From: Tillus elongatus
Lineage: Eukaryota; Arthropoda; Insecta; Coleoptera; Cleridae
NCBI GenBank assembly: GCA_964006375.1
Contig: OZ023267.1
Location: 82,175,906 to 82,239,905, forward strand
Direction: 5' to 3'
DNA length: 64,000 nucleotides
Shown: piece by piece, positions 23,986 to 34,700 of the stretch
Position numbering within the stretch: position 1 is the first letter of the stretch
Layout of the letters: each line of letters begins with the position of its first letter
Program-made: the position numbers and the translations under genes
The notes under the pieces: model-generated
Seen by the model: the letters and a program-made list of their open reading frames with translations, nothing else
The model's database searches: none
Told to the model about the DNA's origin: nothing

Positions 23986-24046
23986 GGTGGTGTAGTTGGG
24001 TAAAGGAGATTCGCTGCTACACGGGTTCAATCCCCGGGTGACCACC
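23986..24046 (+). other. tRNA-like sequence with A and B boxes
   Basis: An A box TGGTGTAGTTGG (23988-23999) and a B box GGTTCAATCC (24024-24033) are enclosed by GGTGGT and ACCACC, which can pair as an acceptor-like stem. A T-arm CGGG/CCCG also pairs. At 61 bases with a 24-bp gap between boxes it is too short for a full tRNA, so it is a tRNA relic or SINE head. The first 16 bases are shared with the hAT MITE at about 34227-34242 on the minus strand; the B box is not. Confidence 0.4.
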
Positions 24047-24184
24047 TGTTAAAATTTAACAGATAATGGCATGTTGGACTTGCTTATACGAAAATATATA
24101 AAAGGGCAGTTAAATGGTGGAACATCAGTAAATTTTGAAGATAAATCAAATATTTCATATCTTTGCATTCAAAAAATGTATACA

Positions 24185-24453
24185 AGGTGTTTTGCATAAG
24201 AACCGACACAGGGCAGGCGCACGTGTGTAAACCTAAAATATGGTGATTTAACGCAACTTACCCCTATACTAAGTTGCACCCCTGAAAAGTTATAGGCCTT
24301 CAAAGTGGGGTTTCCAATTTCGAAATAAATCAATATCTCTGTAATACTTTAACTTAGAAAAACCAAAGTTAGTACCCGTTCTGAGTGTACCAAGAGCATT
24401 AATCAATGGTAGTAGAGTTCAATTAAGGCATTTGAAAAAGATGATACACCCTT
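24185..24453. mobile_element. Possible MITE with AAGG(G)TGT ends
   Basis: The ends AAGGTGTTTTGCAT and ATGATACACCCTT are imperfect inverses of each other, enclosing about 270 bp of non-coding DNA. Similar AGGGTGT ends occur at 25961 and 26052. No target duplication was confirmed. Confidence 0.3.
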
Positions 24454-25160
24454 AAAATGTCGCAATTTTTTAACATATTGGTAGATTTAATAAATTATTA
24501 TTTTATTTTATGAGAAATTTAACTCTAAAACTTTGTTACTCCTGTTATTTTCAAAAAACTTTGTTGTTTTCAAGAAAAACACTAATAACTAAAACATTTT
24601 ATGAACAGTACCTATCTGTGTTCATTAGAACTAAGAAAAAGCCATGAAATGCGTGTTCAAAGCTAACTCTAAAAATCTCCGGTTTTCTCTTTGTTTGACC
24701 GCAACCCATTTTCTAACAATAATACCTATACTTTTTAAAACAATAATTTATAATTTAACATTTCCTTGAAAAAAGTTTGCATTCAAGTTATAGCCTATAT
24801 TCTCTTTTTTATATATTTTTAAGTTTTCAAAATAAACTGTTAGTATAAAGAAGATCCATTTGTACAATATTTTTCTATTATAACCTGTAACTAAACCACA
24901 CCAGACTAAACTAGTATACTGTGACTACGACTACACGACTACACTTTTAAAGAACAGTTATTTAGGGTGGAAGACGGCAGGTAGCAGGTACAATCGTTAG
25001 ATGGCCTTGTACACATGTGCTGGCATTTATTTCCGACATTTTTCTAAATCAGCCTGTTTCCCCTACAAATAAATAAGCAGGTTGGTTAGGTTAAAAAGGC
25101 ACGCTTTATTTTAGTATAAACTTGCATTTGCTCACTGCTTCCACTTTGTTTTTCAAAAGA
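24454..25160. other. No recognisable gene
   Basis: AT-rich non-coding sequence. The minus-strand open frame at 25086-25403 is the opposite strand of the reverse transcriptase relic and has no features of its own. Confidence 0.5.
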
Positions 25161-25162
25161 TA

Positions 25163-25345
25163 AACGGTTCCATTGGATGTTATGCAGATGACATGACAGC
25201 GCTGCTATTAGAAACGGAAAAGGAATTACAAAGGATGTTGAGTGTGCTAAATGGTGTTTTAAATATATCAAACTAAACATAAATACGACGAAAACAAGGT
25301 TACACAAGATAAGTAAAGAAAGAACATGCAGTGCTATCGGGGCGG
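25163..25345 (+). pseudogene. LINE reverse transcriptase fragment (YADD box)
   Basis: The plus strand encodes GCYADDMTALLLETEKELQ, the catalytic YADD box and following helix of a LINE reverse transcriptase, then after one frame change IKLNINTTKTRLHKISK, the usual downstream segment. About 60 residues survive; no other domain adjoins. Resembles RTE- or Jockey-type sequence. Confidence 0.7.
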
Positions 25346-25635
25346 CAAGGCTGCGAACGAGCCCTGAGGAAAAAAAAAGAAAGGACAGCGAAAATGAATA
25401 CAAAGCTTAATCATGCAACAGCTTAAATATAAATGTTCATGTAATTTGAAAGTATTATAACGAATGATGATAAATGTAGCAAATCAAGAATCTCAACATT
25501 CAATAGATAGACAACATACTTTTCTCGCAGATAAACAGTTAAATTTGGGTCTAAGCAAATGGTTCATCAAGTCAAACGTATAGCATAGCATACTGTACTA
25601 ATTTTAGTGACTCACTGTTCCATACACACACAAAA

Positions 25636-25905
25636 ATCGGGACGCAGTAAGTGCGTTTTGGTAGCGAATTTTCATTAAATGCTTCGAGCTTCAATACCTC
25701 AATTTGCTATTAACCTAAGGTTCGTTGGCTAGGAAACAAGTTGTCTCGGAAACATTTAAGTTTATTTTCAAAAAATTGTTGTACATTTTCAGGCAATAAG
25801 TTATTTTGATAAAATATGGTACATTGTTTCTACTACTGGTAACCAAATTGATGCCTGTTTGCATTAAAGAGGCATAACGCACTGGCTGCGTCCAGAATTT
25901 TTTCT
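25636..25905. mobile_element. Hairpin-end MITE, complete copy (270 bp)
   Basis: The left end reads AAAAATCGGGACGCAGTAAG followed by TGCGTTTTGGTAGCGAATTT. The right end at 25870-25905 is its inverse (AACGCACTGGCTGCGTCC then AGAATTTTTT). Both ends keep the ACGCA/TGCGT arms. The interior matches 4380-4540. It gives the best view of the family as a small inverted-repeat element. No clear target duplication. Confidence 0.6.
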
Positions 25906-25955
25906 TACAAACATGCATCATGTTTCGATAAAAAAAAGGCAAAAATGCAATAATA

Positions 25956-26060
25956 TAAAGGGTGTTCGGAAATAAAGTATAGGTATTACCAGCGACTTAC
26001 GGGCCATGCTGTGATTGTGAAAATAATTTTATAAGATGCAGCTCAAGACACCCTATAATT
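25956..26060. mobile_element. Short MITE with GGGTGT ends
   Basis: TATAAAGGGTGTTCGG at the left and CAAGACACCCTATAATT at the right are imperfect inverted repeats around about 75 bp. Non-coding. Confidence 0.35.
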
Positions 26061-26199
26061 AACATACATTTTTTTCTCGTATCTTGTATAATAACAATTA
26101 TATAATTGAGCTTTACCATACCCTGTATATAGGTTCACAGATAAAAACTGAAACTAAATCCGGATATGGATTCTAAGGTGCATAGTTTGCACTAATTTG

Positions 26200-26895
26200 A
26201 AAAAATCTTTTTAAAATTCAAAAGTCGCGGTCTTCTCATTAACAGTTTTTTCTAGAAAAAATTCGCTACAAATTATAGATCGTTAAACCATAAAAAACTT
26301 AACTAAAACTACTGCTAAAACGTCAGAGAAAGGGTCTATTTGAAATGAATTTTCTGGAAACATTTTAGTATAATGAAGGACAGTGACAATTGAAGGTGAA
26401 ACTTGAGGGTTTTCAGGACACTCTTCATGCGACATTTTCTTTACATAACCCGTATTTGTTTCAGGTTGCTTAAATGTTGCCAATTTTGACGTTTCAAATC
26501 GCGACTTTAACGTTTTGAGGAAAACCCCAATTTTTTAATGCCTATAACTTTTTCGTCTTTAAACTTAGATACCTAAATTGTGGTGCATGATTCACTCTTT
26601 ATAATACAAACAAGCCTACCAAATTTGGTTGCCCTTACTTTGTTATTTCCAGAGATATTTTTTTTCGAAGGAAAACACAAAATTTTTCGGGAAAACCTGG
26701 GCCGATTTTCCTGGGTAACAAACTTATCCAAGCCACTCGTAAAAGAAAGGTACCTATCAAATTTTATCAACATCGGCCCATTATTTTTTGAGTTATCGGT
26801 GTGATACAATTAAAAAGTCGGGATATCCTCATTAGTGATTTTTTTTCTAAAGAAAATTTACTAATAAACTAAAGCTTCTGCTGATATAACATAAT
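26200..26895 (-). repeat. Relic repeat related to 9104-9762
   Basis: The reverse complement of 26690-26810 contains ATAACTCAAAAAATAA, GTGGCTTGGATAAGTTTGTT and AAAATCGG, matching 9285-9420. Two copies of AAAAGTCG(C/G)G...CTCATTA followed by a poly-T and ATTCGCTA/TTTACTAA stretch sit at about 26220 and 26814. A minus-strand frame at 26283-26483 (MATFKQPETNTGYVKK...) is open for 66 codons but unrecognised. Confidence 0.45.
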
Positions 26896-27049
26896 TATGA
26901 AGAATCTAGGATATACTGAGTGGAGATTGGAACATGTGATGAGCACTGATAAGTACACTCAGAGAACCAAAACTACCACAACACATTTTTAAAGACCTAA
27001 CGATCGTTTCACTAACAAAGTTACCGTCAAAAGACGTAATGATAATCTG

Positions 27050-27286
27050 CTACTGGAATTTTGTAATGCATGGGACGTTAAGTTGTACTTTGACCAGCAG
27101 GTCACGAAGTGAATGGAACTTTTCCCCTTTCGCAAGTATGTGTCTTTCAAATAGTGTCATCGGAAAGTTATGTTGCAGAATATGTTCAATAAAGTTCATT
27201 CCTCTTTGAGTAAGCATTTCATTCTCCATCCTCTTCCACATAGCATACTTATTAACATTTATATCAATGTACCTTATAAGTGACAT
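27050..27286 (-). CDS. Unidentified short open frame
   Basis: A 78-codon minus-strand frame starting MSLIRYIDINVNKYAMWKRM. It lies downstream, on the same strand, of the LINE reverse transcriptase relic at 27370-27720, so it may be that element's C-terminal tail. No motif is recognised and no splice or promoter signal supports an independent gene. Confidence 0.2.
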   Translation of the reverse strand: MSLIRYIDINVNKYAMWKRMENEMLTQRGMNFIEHILQHNFPMTLFERHILAKGEKFHSLRDLLVKVQLNVPCITKFQ

Positions 27287-27369
27287 TTTCCATGTCTATA
27301 TTTCAAAAAGGTGTGAATTGATGAACATTTACATCAGATTAAAATGTTTATGAGTGTGAAGACAAGGCT

Positions 27370-27720
27370 TTTTGTTTATTAAATGCTTACTTTGCCATTG
27401 CGGTCCTTCTTGTCAGTTCTCATTGTATTTATGATCATCAGTAATAATACTTTCAAGGTACATACATATTTTTATTTGGTCAAGTTGTTGGCCATCCAGC
27501 TTTATATCCATGTCCGCAGTTCTGTCCTTACATATCTTCATTACTTTTGTTTTCGCAATATTAATTTTTAAATTGACTAGTCTTTATATAATGTTTTTTA
27601 ACATAACCAAAGTCATTAGATTATCTCTATTCATCTCAAGTCTACTCTTTCCTATTGTTCTTATTGTCAGCACCTTAGTTACTCGACCGGTTCTAAATTC
27701 ATACTGATCTTCACACAGGT
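27370..27720 (-). pseudogene. LINE reverse transcriptase relic, palm deleted
   Basis: On the minus strand, EDQYEFRTGRVTKVL (fingers region) is followed after a short gap and a stop by INIAKTKVMKICKDRTAD and IKICMYLESIITDDH, the segment that normally lies after the YADD box. The catalytic palm is missing, so this is an internally deleted copy. Similar in type to the plus-strand scrap at 25163. Confidence 0.65.
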
Positions 27721-28210
27721 ATTTTTCAATGTTGGGTGTAATTTTGTTTTCACTATAACTAACGCTATGTTCACCACATTGCGGTAATACTAGTAAAACA
27801 TAAAATGACAGCTCACTAATTTTAAGGCATAAATATTATTACTTTTAAAAGAGATTTTATGTTTGTTCATGGTTAGTTTGAACCTTATCACCATCTTACA
27901 ATTAACGCCGAATTCTAAAACTTTATTACTGGTTTCGTAAGTCAAAACTTAAATCATTACAAGTTTACTAAGCATTACTTAAATAAGCGCATATCCGATT
28001 GTGGCAATACAATACAGCTAGAAACATATAGAATTAAACGAACTACCTACTCGTGATACTGAATAATTTGTACATAAAAACCAAATTTAAACATGAAAGT
28101 TGTTGTCTTTTTTTACGTAACTTCCACCATATGTTTCCTAAACTGCTCGAGATCACTAAAAATGTGTCTTTCTTAAACGAATAATTTTTAATCGTCTAAA
28201 ATTAAGTAAG

Positions 28211-28485
28211 AGCCTCGGTGGTTCAGTGGTAATAAAACATACTGGAGGGTACTGTGTTCGATTCCCAAGGTTCCCCTTTCACGTTTTCAGTACCTACTGT
28301 AAAATTAACATCAGCCAAGGTTGTGGCATTGTATTTGAGCAAGTTGAATGTCTGCACGTGTGTTCCGCCCGTTTGAGGGGGCCTAAAGCACTGATAAGTA
28401 CATTTGGAGAACCCAAATCACCCAACCCGTTCAATTTCTGATAACGCTAACTTTGTTAGTGAAACGATCATTAGGTCTTTAATAT
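28211..28485 (+). mobile_element. tRNA-Gly-like SINE, copy 1
   Basis: The head GCCTCGGTGGTTCAGTGGTA resembles the 5' part of tRNA-Gly, with an A box TGGTTCAGTGG (28219-28229) and B box TGTTCGATTCC (28254-28264). The body shares with copy 2 (63243) the blocks ATTAACATCA, TGTGG(C/T)ATTGTATTTGAGCA and TTGAATGTC(T/C)GCACG. The tail contains TAACTTTGTTAGTGAAACGA, found inverted at 26990-27020. RNA polymerase III SINE; non-coding. Confidence 0.7.
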
Positions 28486-28631
28486 TTACTATTACGTTAG
28501 AGTCAAAATTGTTTAGTATGGTTAGGTAAACTGGTGTATTTTTCACTGTTAACAAGAGAATCTTAAAATTGTAATATTATAAATAATAAATTACTTTTAT
28601 TAATACGACAATTTTTAACGTCTGTCGATTT

Positions 28632-28794
28632 CCGCGACTATGGCCAATCTCCGACACCAGGGAGCAGTTTCACCTGACTGTCCTGGATATTTTTGGCAAA
28701 CCTCTGCCCTTCTATAAGGAGGGTAGGGATCTTTAGCGTACCCAACATCGCAGCCACGTTAAAGATTCGTACCTCTACTTGGCCATAGTCGCGG
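28632..28794. mobile_element. MITE with 16-bp perfect inverted repeats
   Basis: CCGCGACTATGGCCAA at 28632-28647 is exactly inverted at 28779-28794. The 131-bp centre is GC-richer than the surroundings and contains GGGAGCAGTTTCACCTGACT and AAGGAGGGTAGGGATC. No target duplication is obvious. It could instead be a hairpin RNA gene. Confidence 0.6.
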
Positions 28795-28836
28795 AACTAG
28801 ACCGATGTTAAAGAAAGTAAGTAATACAATCATGTA

Positions 28837-28885
28837 TGTGTGTGTGTGTGTGTGTGTAAGCGCGTGCGCTTGTGTGTGTATGTGT
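28837..28885. repeat. (TG)n microsatellite, interrupted
   Basis: TG run of about 22 bp followed by mixed CG/TG repeats. The open frame through it is not considered a gene. Confidence 0.85.
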
Positions 28886-29470
28886 GTAAACTGTAAACTG
28901 AATATTTATTTAATTAAAATATTTACACTCACCTATAATTATACATTCTGGAATAGGAAGTGGCTAAGCTGTGTAAAATTCAGACCAAACCTGCTTCACA
29001 GCATGCATAAATATGTATGGTGCCCGGTGCGGGCATGGCCTAATGTATTAAAGTATGAGAATTATGTCCTAGTCCTACACGTTTCTCCAATTTCTAGCCT
29101 AACCGCTAACCTAAATCAATTTTGTTTCTTGTTTCTGAAATATATTTTGTATTTGTATTTTCAACAGAAATATAAAATTCCTAATTGCTTCAGATATCCA
29201 GACGACTGAAAGTTAAATTACGAAAATACCTACTATAGGAGAAAACAATGCTGCTATGCCAAGTACATTTCGTTTTTCAAAAGACAAGGAAACAGGGAAG
29301 CAACAGAAAGACATTACCTACTTGTATTATTTGAATTGGCTCTTTACTTCATATTTTAAAATGAGTAAGTCACAGTTGTAAAATTTGTTAATTATTAGGT
29401 CCCAATATATAAGTAGTTTTAAATATATGTGGTAAACGATAACCCCATTATTTTGTCTTGTTTTTCAAGT

Positions 29471-30950
<1,480 letters not shown>

Positions 30951-31291
30951 CATTTTTTAAAAGTAAATTGACGAGTTTCGAAGATATAGCATTTTTTAAA
31001 AGGAAATTTGCAATTTTCCATGGAAAACTTGACTTACAGTGTGATGAAAAAAAAAACAGCAGTCTCTGACCTGACCTGACCTGACCAGTGTGATGGAAAA
31101 AAACGGAAGTCTCTAGTTGGCCTAAAAGCTTCGCAAACCATGTTCTACATATTAAAGAAATTTTTTAAGTTGTTACCTCTCTACAAGCGAAATTTTCTTT
31201 ATGAAAATTCGCTAATATTGCACAATTTATTACAAAAGTTAGAAATATGTGGCAAATGCAATATTCTTATGCAACATTTTTTTAATTTCAG

Positions 31292-31722
31292 AGCAAGCAC
31301 CAACAGAACTGGAGCAAAGTGACAAGGTTGTTCAGATCTTATCCAAGATGAGCCATGCAGTTAATGGCTTGAGGGAACACCTGGACCCTCTGTATGGTTA
31401 GTGCTAACTTTAAAAGATTTGTATTATTATGTTGAATATAATTTTGAATTTTTTAATTTTTTGTTTGCAATATAAGTACACACACTTGCCTAGCCTGATG
31501 CTGAAGAAAAAGTGTTTCAAGTTATATCATAAATGTTTAGTATATATGTTTATAATTTATTGTTTATAATAAAAGGTAATAAAAAAAGTTTACTTTTTGT
31601 ATGCTTTTACAGAACAGTTCTGTAAATATTTCTGTTGTCTCGCAACCAGAAGTGAACTGATACCAGAAGCAGATGCAGCATCAGTGGTATCAAATGAAAG
31701 CAGTGATAGTTGCGACTATTGA
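31292..31722 (+). CDS. Unidentified host gene, last two coding exons
   Basis: Exon 1 (31292-31396) is preceded by the acceptor TTTTTTTAATTTCAG and ends at TATG|GTTAGT. Exon 2 (31613-31722) follows the acceptor TGCTTTTACAG. In only one of the three phases is exon 1 open, and that phase continues across the splice to a TGA at 31720. The joined part has about 71 residues: a leucine-rich helical stretch (KVVQILSKMSHAVNGLREHL), a cysteine cluster (FCKYFCCLA), and an acidic serine-rich tail (NESSDSCDY). No transposon family looks like this, splice signals are good, and a poly(A) signal follows, so I read it as the C-terminus of a real host gene whose upstream exons lie to the left, perhaps outside the window. 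The family is not recognised. Confidence 0.6.
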
Positions 31723-32011
31723 AACAGACTGTGGAAAATAATTGTTAGTAATACATATACTGATAATTATGATCATCTATAAGCTCTTTAGTTTTGTAAT
31801 TTTTTGTGGCCATTTTTTTGCGTAAGTTACAAACACATTTGTTTGTATCGTTCGTACACTATGTTATGTGTGGCATGTTTTGAATTCAAGGCATGAGATG
31901 GTGACTACCATTACCTACACTTTAACTGTAAAAGTATGAAACTAAGTATTGAGGTATAATTTTTTTAATCATTAAATTGTACACTTACAGTATTTTTTAA
32001 TATTACTTCGC

Positions 32012-32017
32012 AATAAA
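32012..32017 (+). terminator. Polyadenylation signal of the host gene
   Basis: AATAAA 290 bp after the stop codon of the preceding exon, followed by a GT-rich stretch. The 3' UTR would be about 31723-32035. Confidence 0.45.
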
Positions 32018-32141
32018 TTTATCGTATATTGAGTCTTAGAAGGTGGACAAAGGTACTATGTCTTGTTTCAAGTTTTTATTAAACTGTTTTAGCATTTGTG
32101 CCTAATCAAAAGGTTTTTTTGTAAGACTCATCTTACAGTTT

Positions 32142-32242
<101 letters not shown>

Positions 32243-32487
32243 AAAATTAATAGCGAATATAAAATTTAGCGCCCTCTAAACAATGTTGGTAACACTGTTG
32301 TAGTCCAATAAGAATAAAGTTAGTTGATGTCAAAGCATCGAACAGAGCGTTTCATTTTCTATACCGGCAATAATTTTTAACAGGTTATGGGGCCCAGATG
32401 CTAATGGCCACGTGTGCAATTAGCTGGGAATGCCGGTAAAGAATTGTGAAGTATAACGTTGTGTGTTTCGCGAGAACGTTAACGGAA

Positions 32488-34700
32488 ATGGCATCGAATA
32501 ATTACATAGTGAATGTGCCGAAACTAAAAGGCCGCGAAAATTTCGCAGAATGGTCTTTTGCTGTTGAAAACTTTCTAGTACTTGAAGGTTTATCTAAGTG
32601 TACTACAGAAGTGGTTCCTGATCACGATGCAAAAGCGAAGGCTAAAATAATATTAACATTAGACTCGTCATTGTTTGTACATATAAAAGGTGCAAAAACC
32701 ACGGTGGAATTGTGGAAGACGTTAAATAATTTATTCGACGATTCCGGGCAAACGCGTAAAATAAGTTTGCTGCGAAAGTTAATTTCAACACGTCTTGATG
32801 AATGTGACTCTATGACGGAATATGTTAATCGAATAGCTGATACTGGACAAAAGTTAAGTGGTACGGGTTTAGATATCGGGGATGAACTTTTAGGTTCTAT
32901 CATGTTAGCCGGTTTAACCGAAAAATATCAACCGATGGTGATGGCTATTAGTGATGGGTTGTTATTTAACAGTCTGTTATATTTTAACTGTTGTCGGGCC
33001 GCAGCAGTAACAACCTGTTATGGATATATACAAATAACAGGTACAGTGGAGGGGATGCTGTTGCGCAGTTGGTCGTATCTGTTTCTGTTGCACTGCTACG
33101 ATGAAGCAGCTTCTGTTTTCATCCGCAACTGTTATAACAGGAAGAATGGACATGAGACTGGGAATGGGGTATAGAGCGGACTTTACTTCATAACATAATA
33201 CTGTTTTCATCCGCAACTGTTAAACAGGATGAATGGACATGCGACTGGGAATGGGGTATAGAGTATAGAGCGGACTTTACTTCATAACATACTACTTTAT
33301 ACTAGTGTGCTCACAGCTTTGGGAACGTAGGGTCGTCGGTACAATGAAACTCTTAAATTTTGACAGGTTGTTGATTCACACAAGACACACACATATATTT
33401 ACAATTTATAAACAAACACAAAATATGAAAAATGTAAATAAAAAGGCTGTATATGTAGCAAGTGAAAATTATTAAAAATGAACTATATCCCTGTAAAAAT
33501 AAAATCAGGCCACCGCGTATATAAAAAAATAATCACATAGGCGTTGACGTAAACTCAATCTTCATTAGATAACTCGATATGCTGATGGCATTTTTGTTTT
33601 AAGAAAAAACTGATATGTATACAAACGTACAGTTATGCTTTAACGTGAGTCCTTAGGTATTATATTATATTAGGTAGTTTTTTGCTCATTCTTCTTTGCC
33701 TTATGTAACTAATAAATCAATATTCCTTTTTACTTTTCACTTTGGAAATCTAAGAAATAGGTCCGATTTTAAACATCTTTTTTTTATTACTACTGCAAAA
33801 TAAAAAATCCCTGAAACTTAAAAAATCTCAGAAACAGTACCAATTTTAATGAAATTATAAAAATATTCCCTGTACCCGGTATAGTTGAAACCAGATACAC
33901 TTCGCCCTATAGGTAGAGAGAAAAAAATTAGTTTTATTTTTTTTAAATTATTTATTTTATTTTTTGCTTACAATAATTCATTTATTTCATATAGCTCTAA
34001 TTTTTAAGGAAAAGATGGCTATAGAGGTTTTCAAGCTCAATGCTTAACTAATACTTAATTAGTTAAGAAAATTCGAAAGAAATTCTGCATTGTTGAATTT
34101 TTTACCAATAATTATTATTAGTGATGAATACCCAAAAAAAACCTCCATCATTTTTTTAATAAAAAAGTTATTAATTGTTTTAAACATAATACAAGAATAT
34201 TTTTTATTTTAAACATTACCCAACTACACCACCGGACGGGTTCAGCTACTGTTACTACGTCTACGTGGAATTCTTAATAATTCATAGTTCATACTGTTAT
34301 TTTCAACCTGTTATATTTAACTGTTATTTCTAAAAAAACAGTAACAGGTGCGACCTGTTAAAGCAATATAACAGTTTTTCCCATCACTAATGGCTATTGA
34401 TAATAGCGGGCAGAAAGTGACAGTTGACTCCATTAAGTCGAAGCTTCTAGATATGGATAGTACAGATACTGGCAGTGGGATGGCGTTTGCTGCTGGTAGT
34501 AATTCAAGTTCAAGTTATCGACGCAGGAGGACACGAACGGCGCATCCGCAAACTGACAAATTCAACAAAAATGGACATGAAGCAAATTCGAATTTAAAAG
34601 AAAATGTAACTTGCTGGAATTGCAAAGAAAAGGGGCATTTTGGAAGTCAGTGTCCAAAACTAAAACAATTAGCTAGTGGTGGCAATGCCGCGTCATCAAA
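32488..34700 (+). pseudogene. Copia 1 gag, interrupted by a hAT MITE
   Basis: Translation should start at ATG 32488 (MASNNYIVNVPKLKGRENFA); the frame is open further upstream to 32446 but the gag homologue in Copia 2 starts at the same place. The capsid part (WSFAVENFLVLEGL, ELLGSIMLAGL) reads to 32948, then the MITE intervenes until 34389, and the frame resumes at 34390 (MAIDNSGQKVTVDSIKSKLL), ending with the zinc knuckle CWNCKEKGHFGSQC at about 34611. The reading phase is identical on both sides of the insertion. Gag would form the particle and bind the element RNA. Confidence 0.85.
32949..34389. mobile_element. hAT MITE inside Copia 1 gag (1441 bp)
   Basis: Termini TAGTGATGGG and CCCATCACTA are perfect 10-bp inverted repeats; an exact 8-bp duplication ATGGCTAT flanks them (32941-32948 and 34390-34397). 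Both subterminal regions are dense in CTGTTAT/AACAG motifs, likely transposase sites. An internal tandem duplication of about 88 bp (33113-33200 and 33201-33292, with CATCCGCAACTG and GACTGGGAATGGGGTATAG) is present. The right ~160 bp match the element at 21218/23847 inverted. No transposase is encoded, and the 5016 element has different termini, so it is not the obvious source. Confidence 0.88.

Larger units (their letters stand above)
21218..24010. mobile_element. hAT-type element end, split by a P element
   Basis: CAGTGATGGGAAAAAC at 21218-21233 is a typical hAT terminus and is preceded by ATAATAAT. The sequence resumes after the P element at 23847 (TGTTATAATGCTTTAACAGG) and matches the reverse complement of 34230-34380, the right end of the MITE in Copia 1, as far as GGTGGTGTAGTTGGG. 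The opposite terminus of this copy was not found, so the right limit is only where similarity ends. Confidence 0.6.

Noticed and set aside
28805..29209. 134-codon open frame
   Set aside because: It starts in a TG microsatellite, has no motif and ends in AT-rich sequence; chance is the simplest reading.
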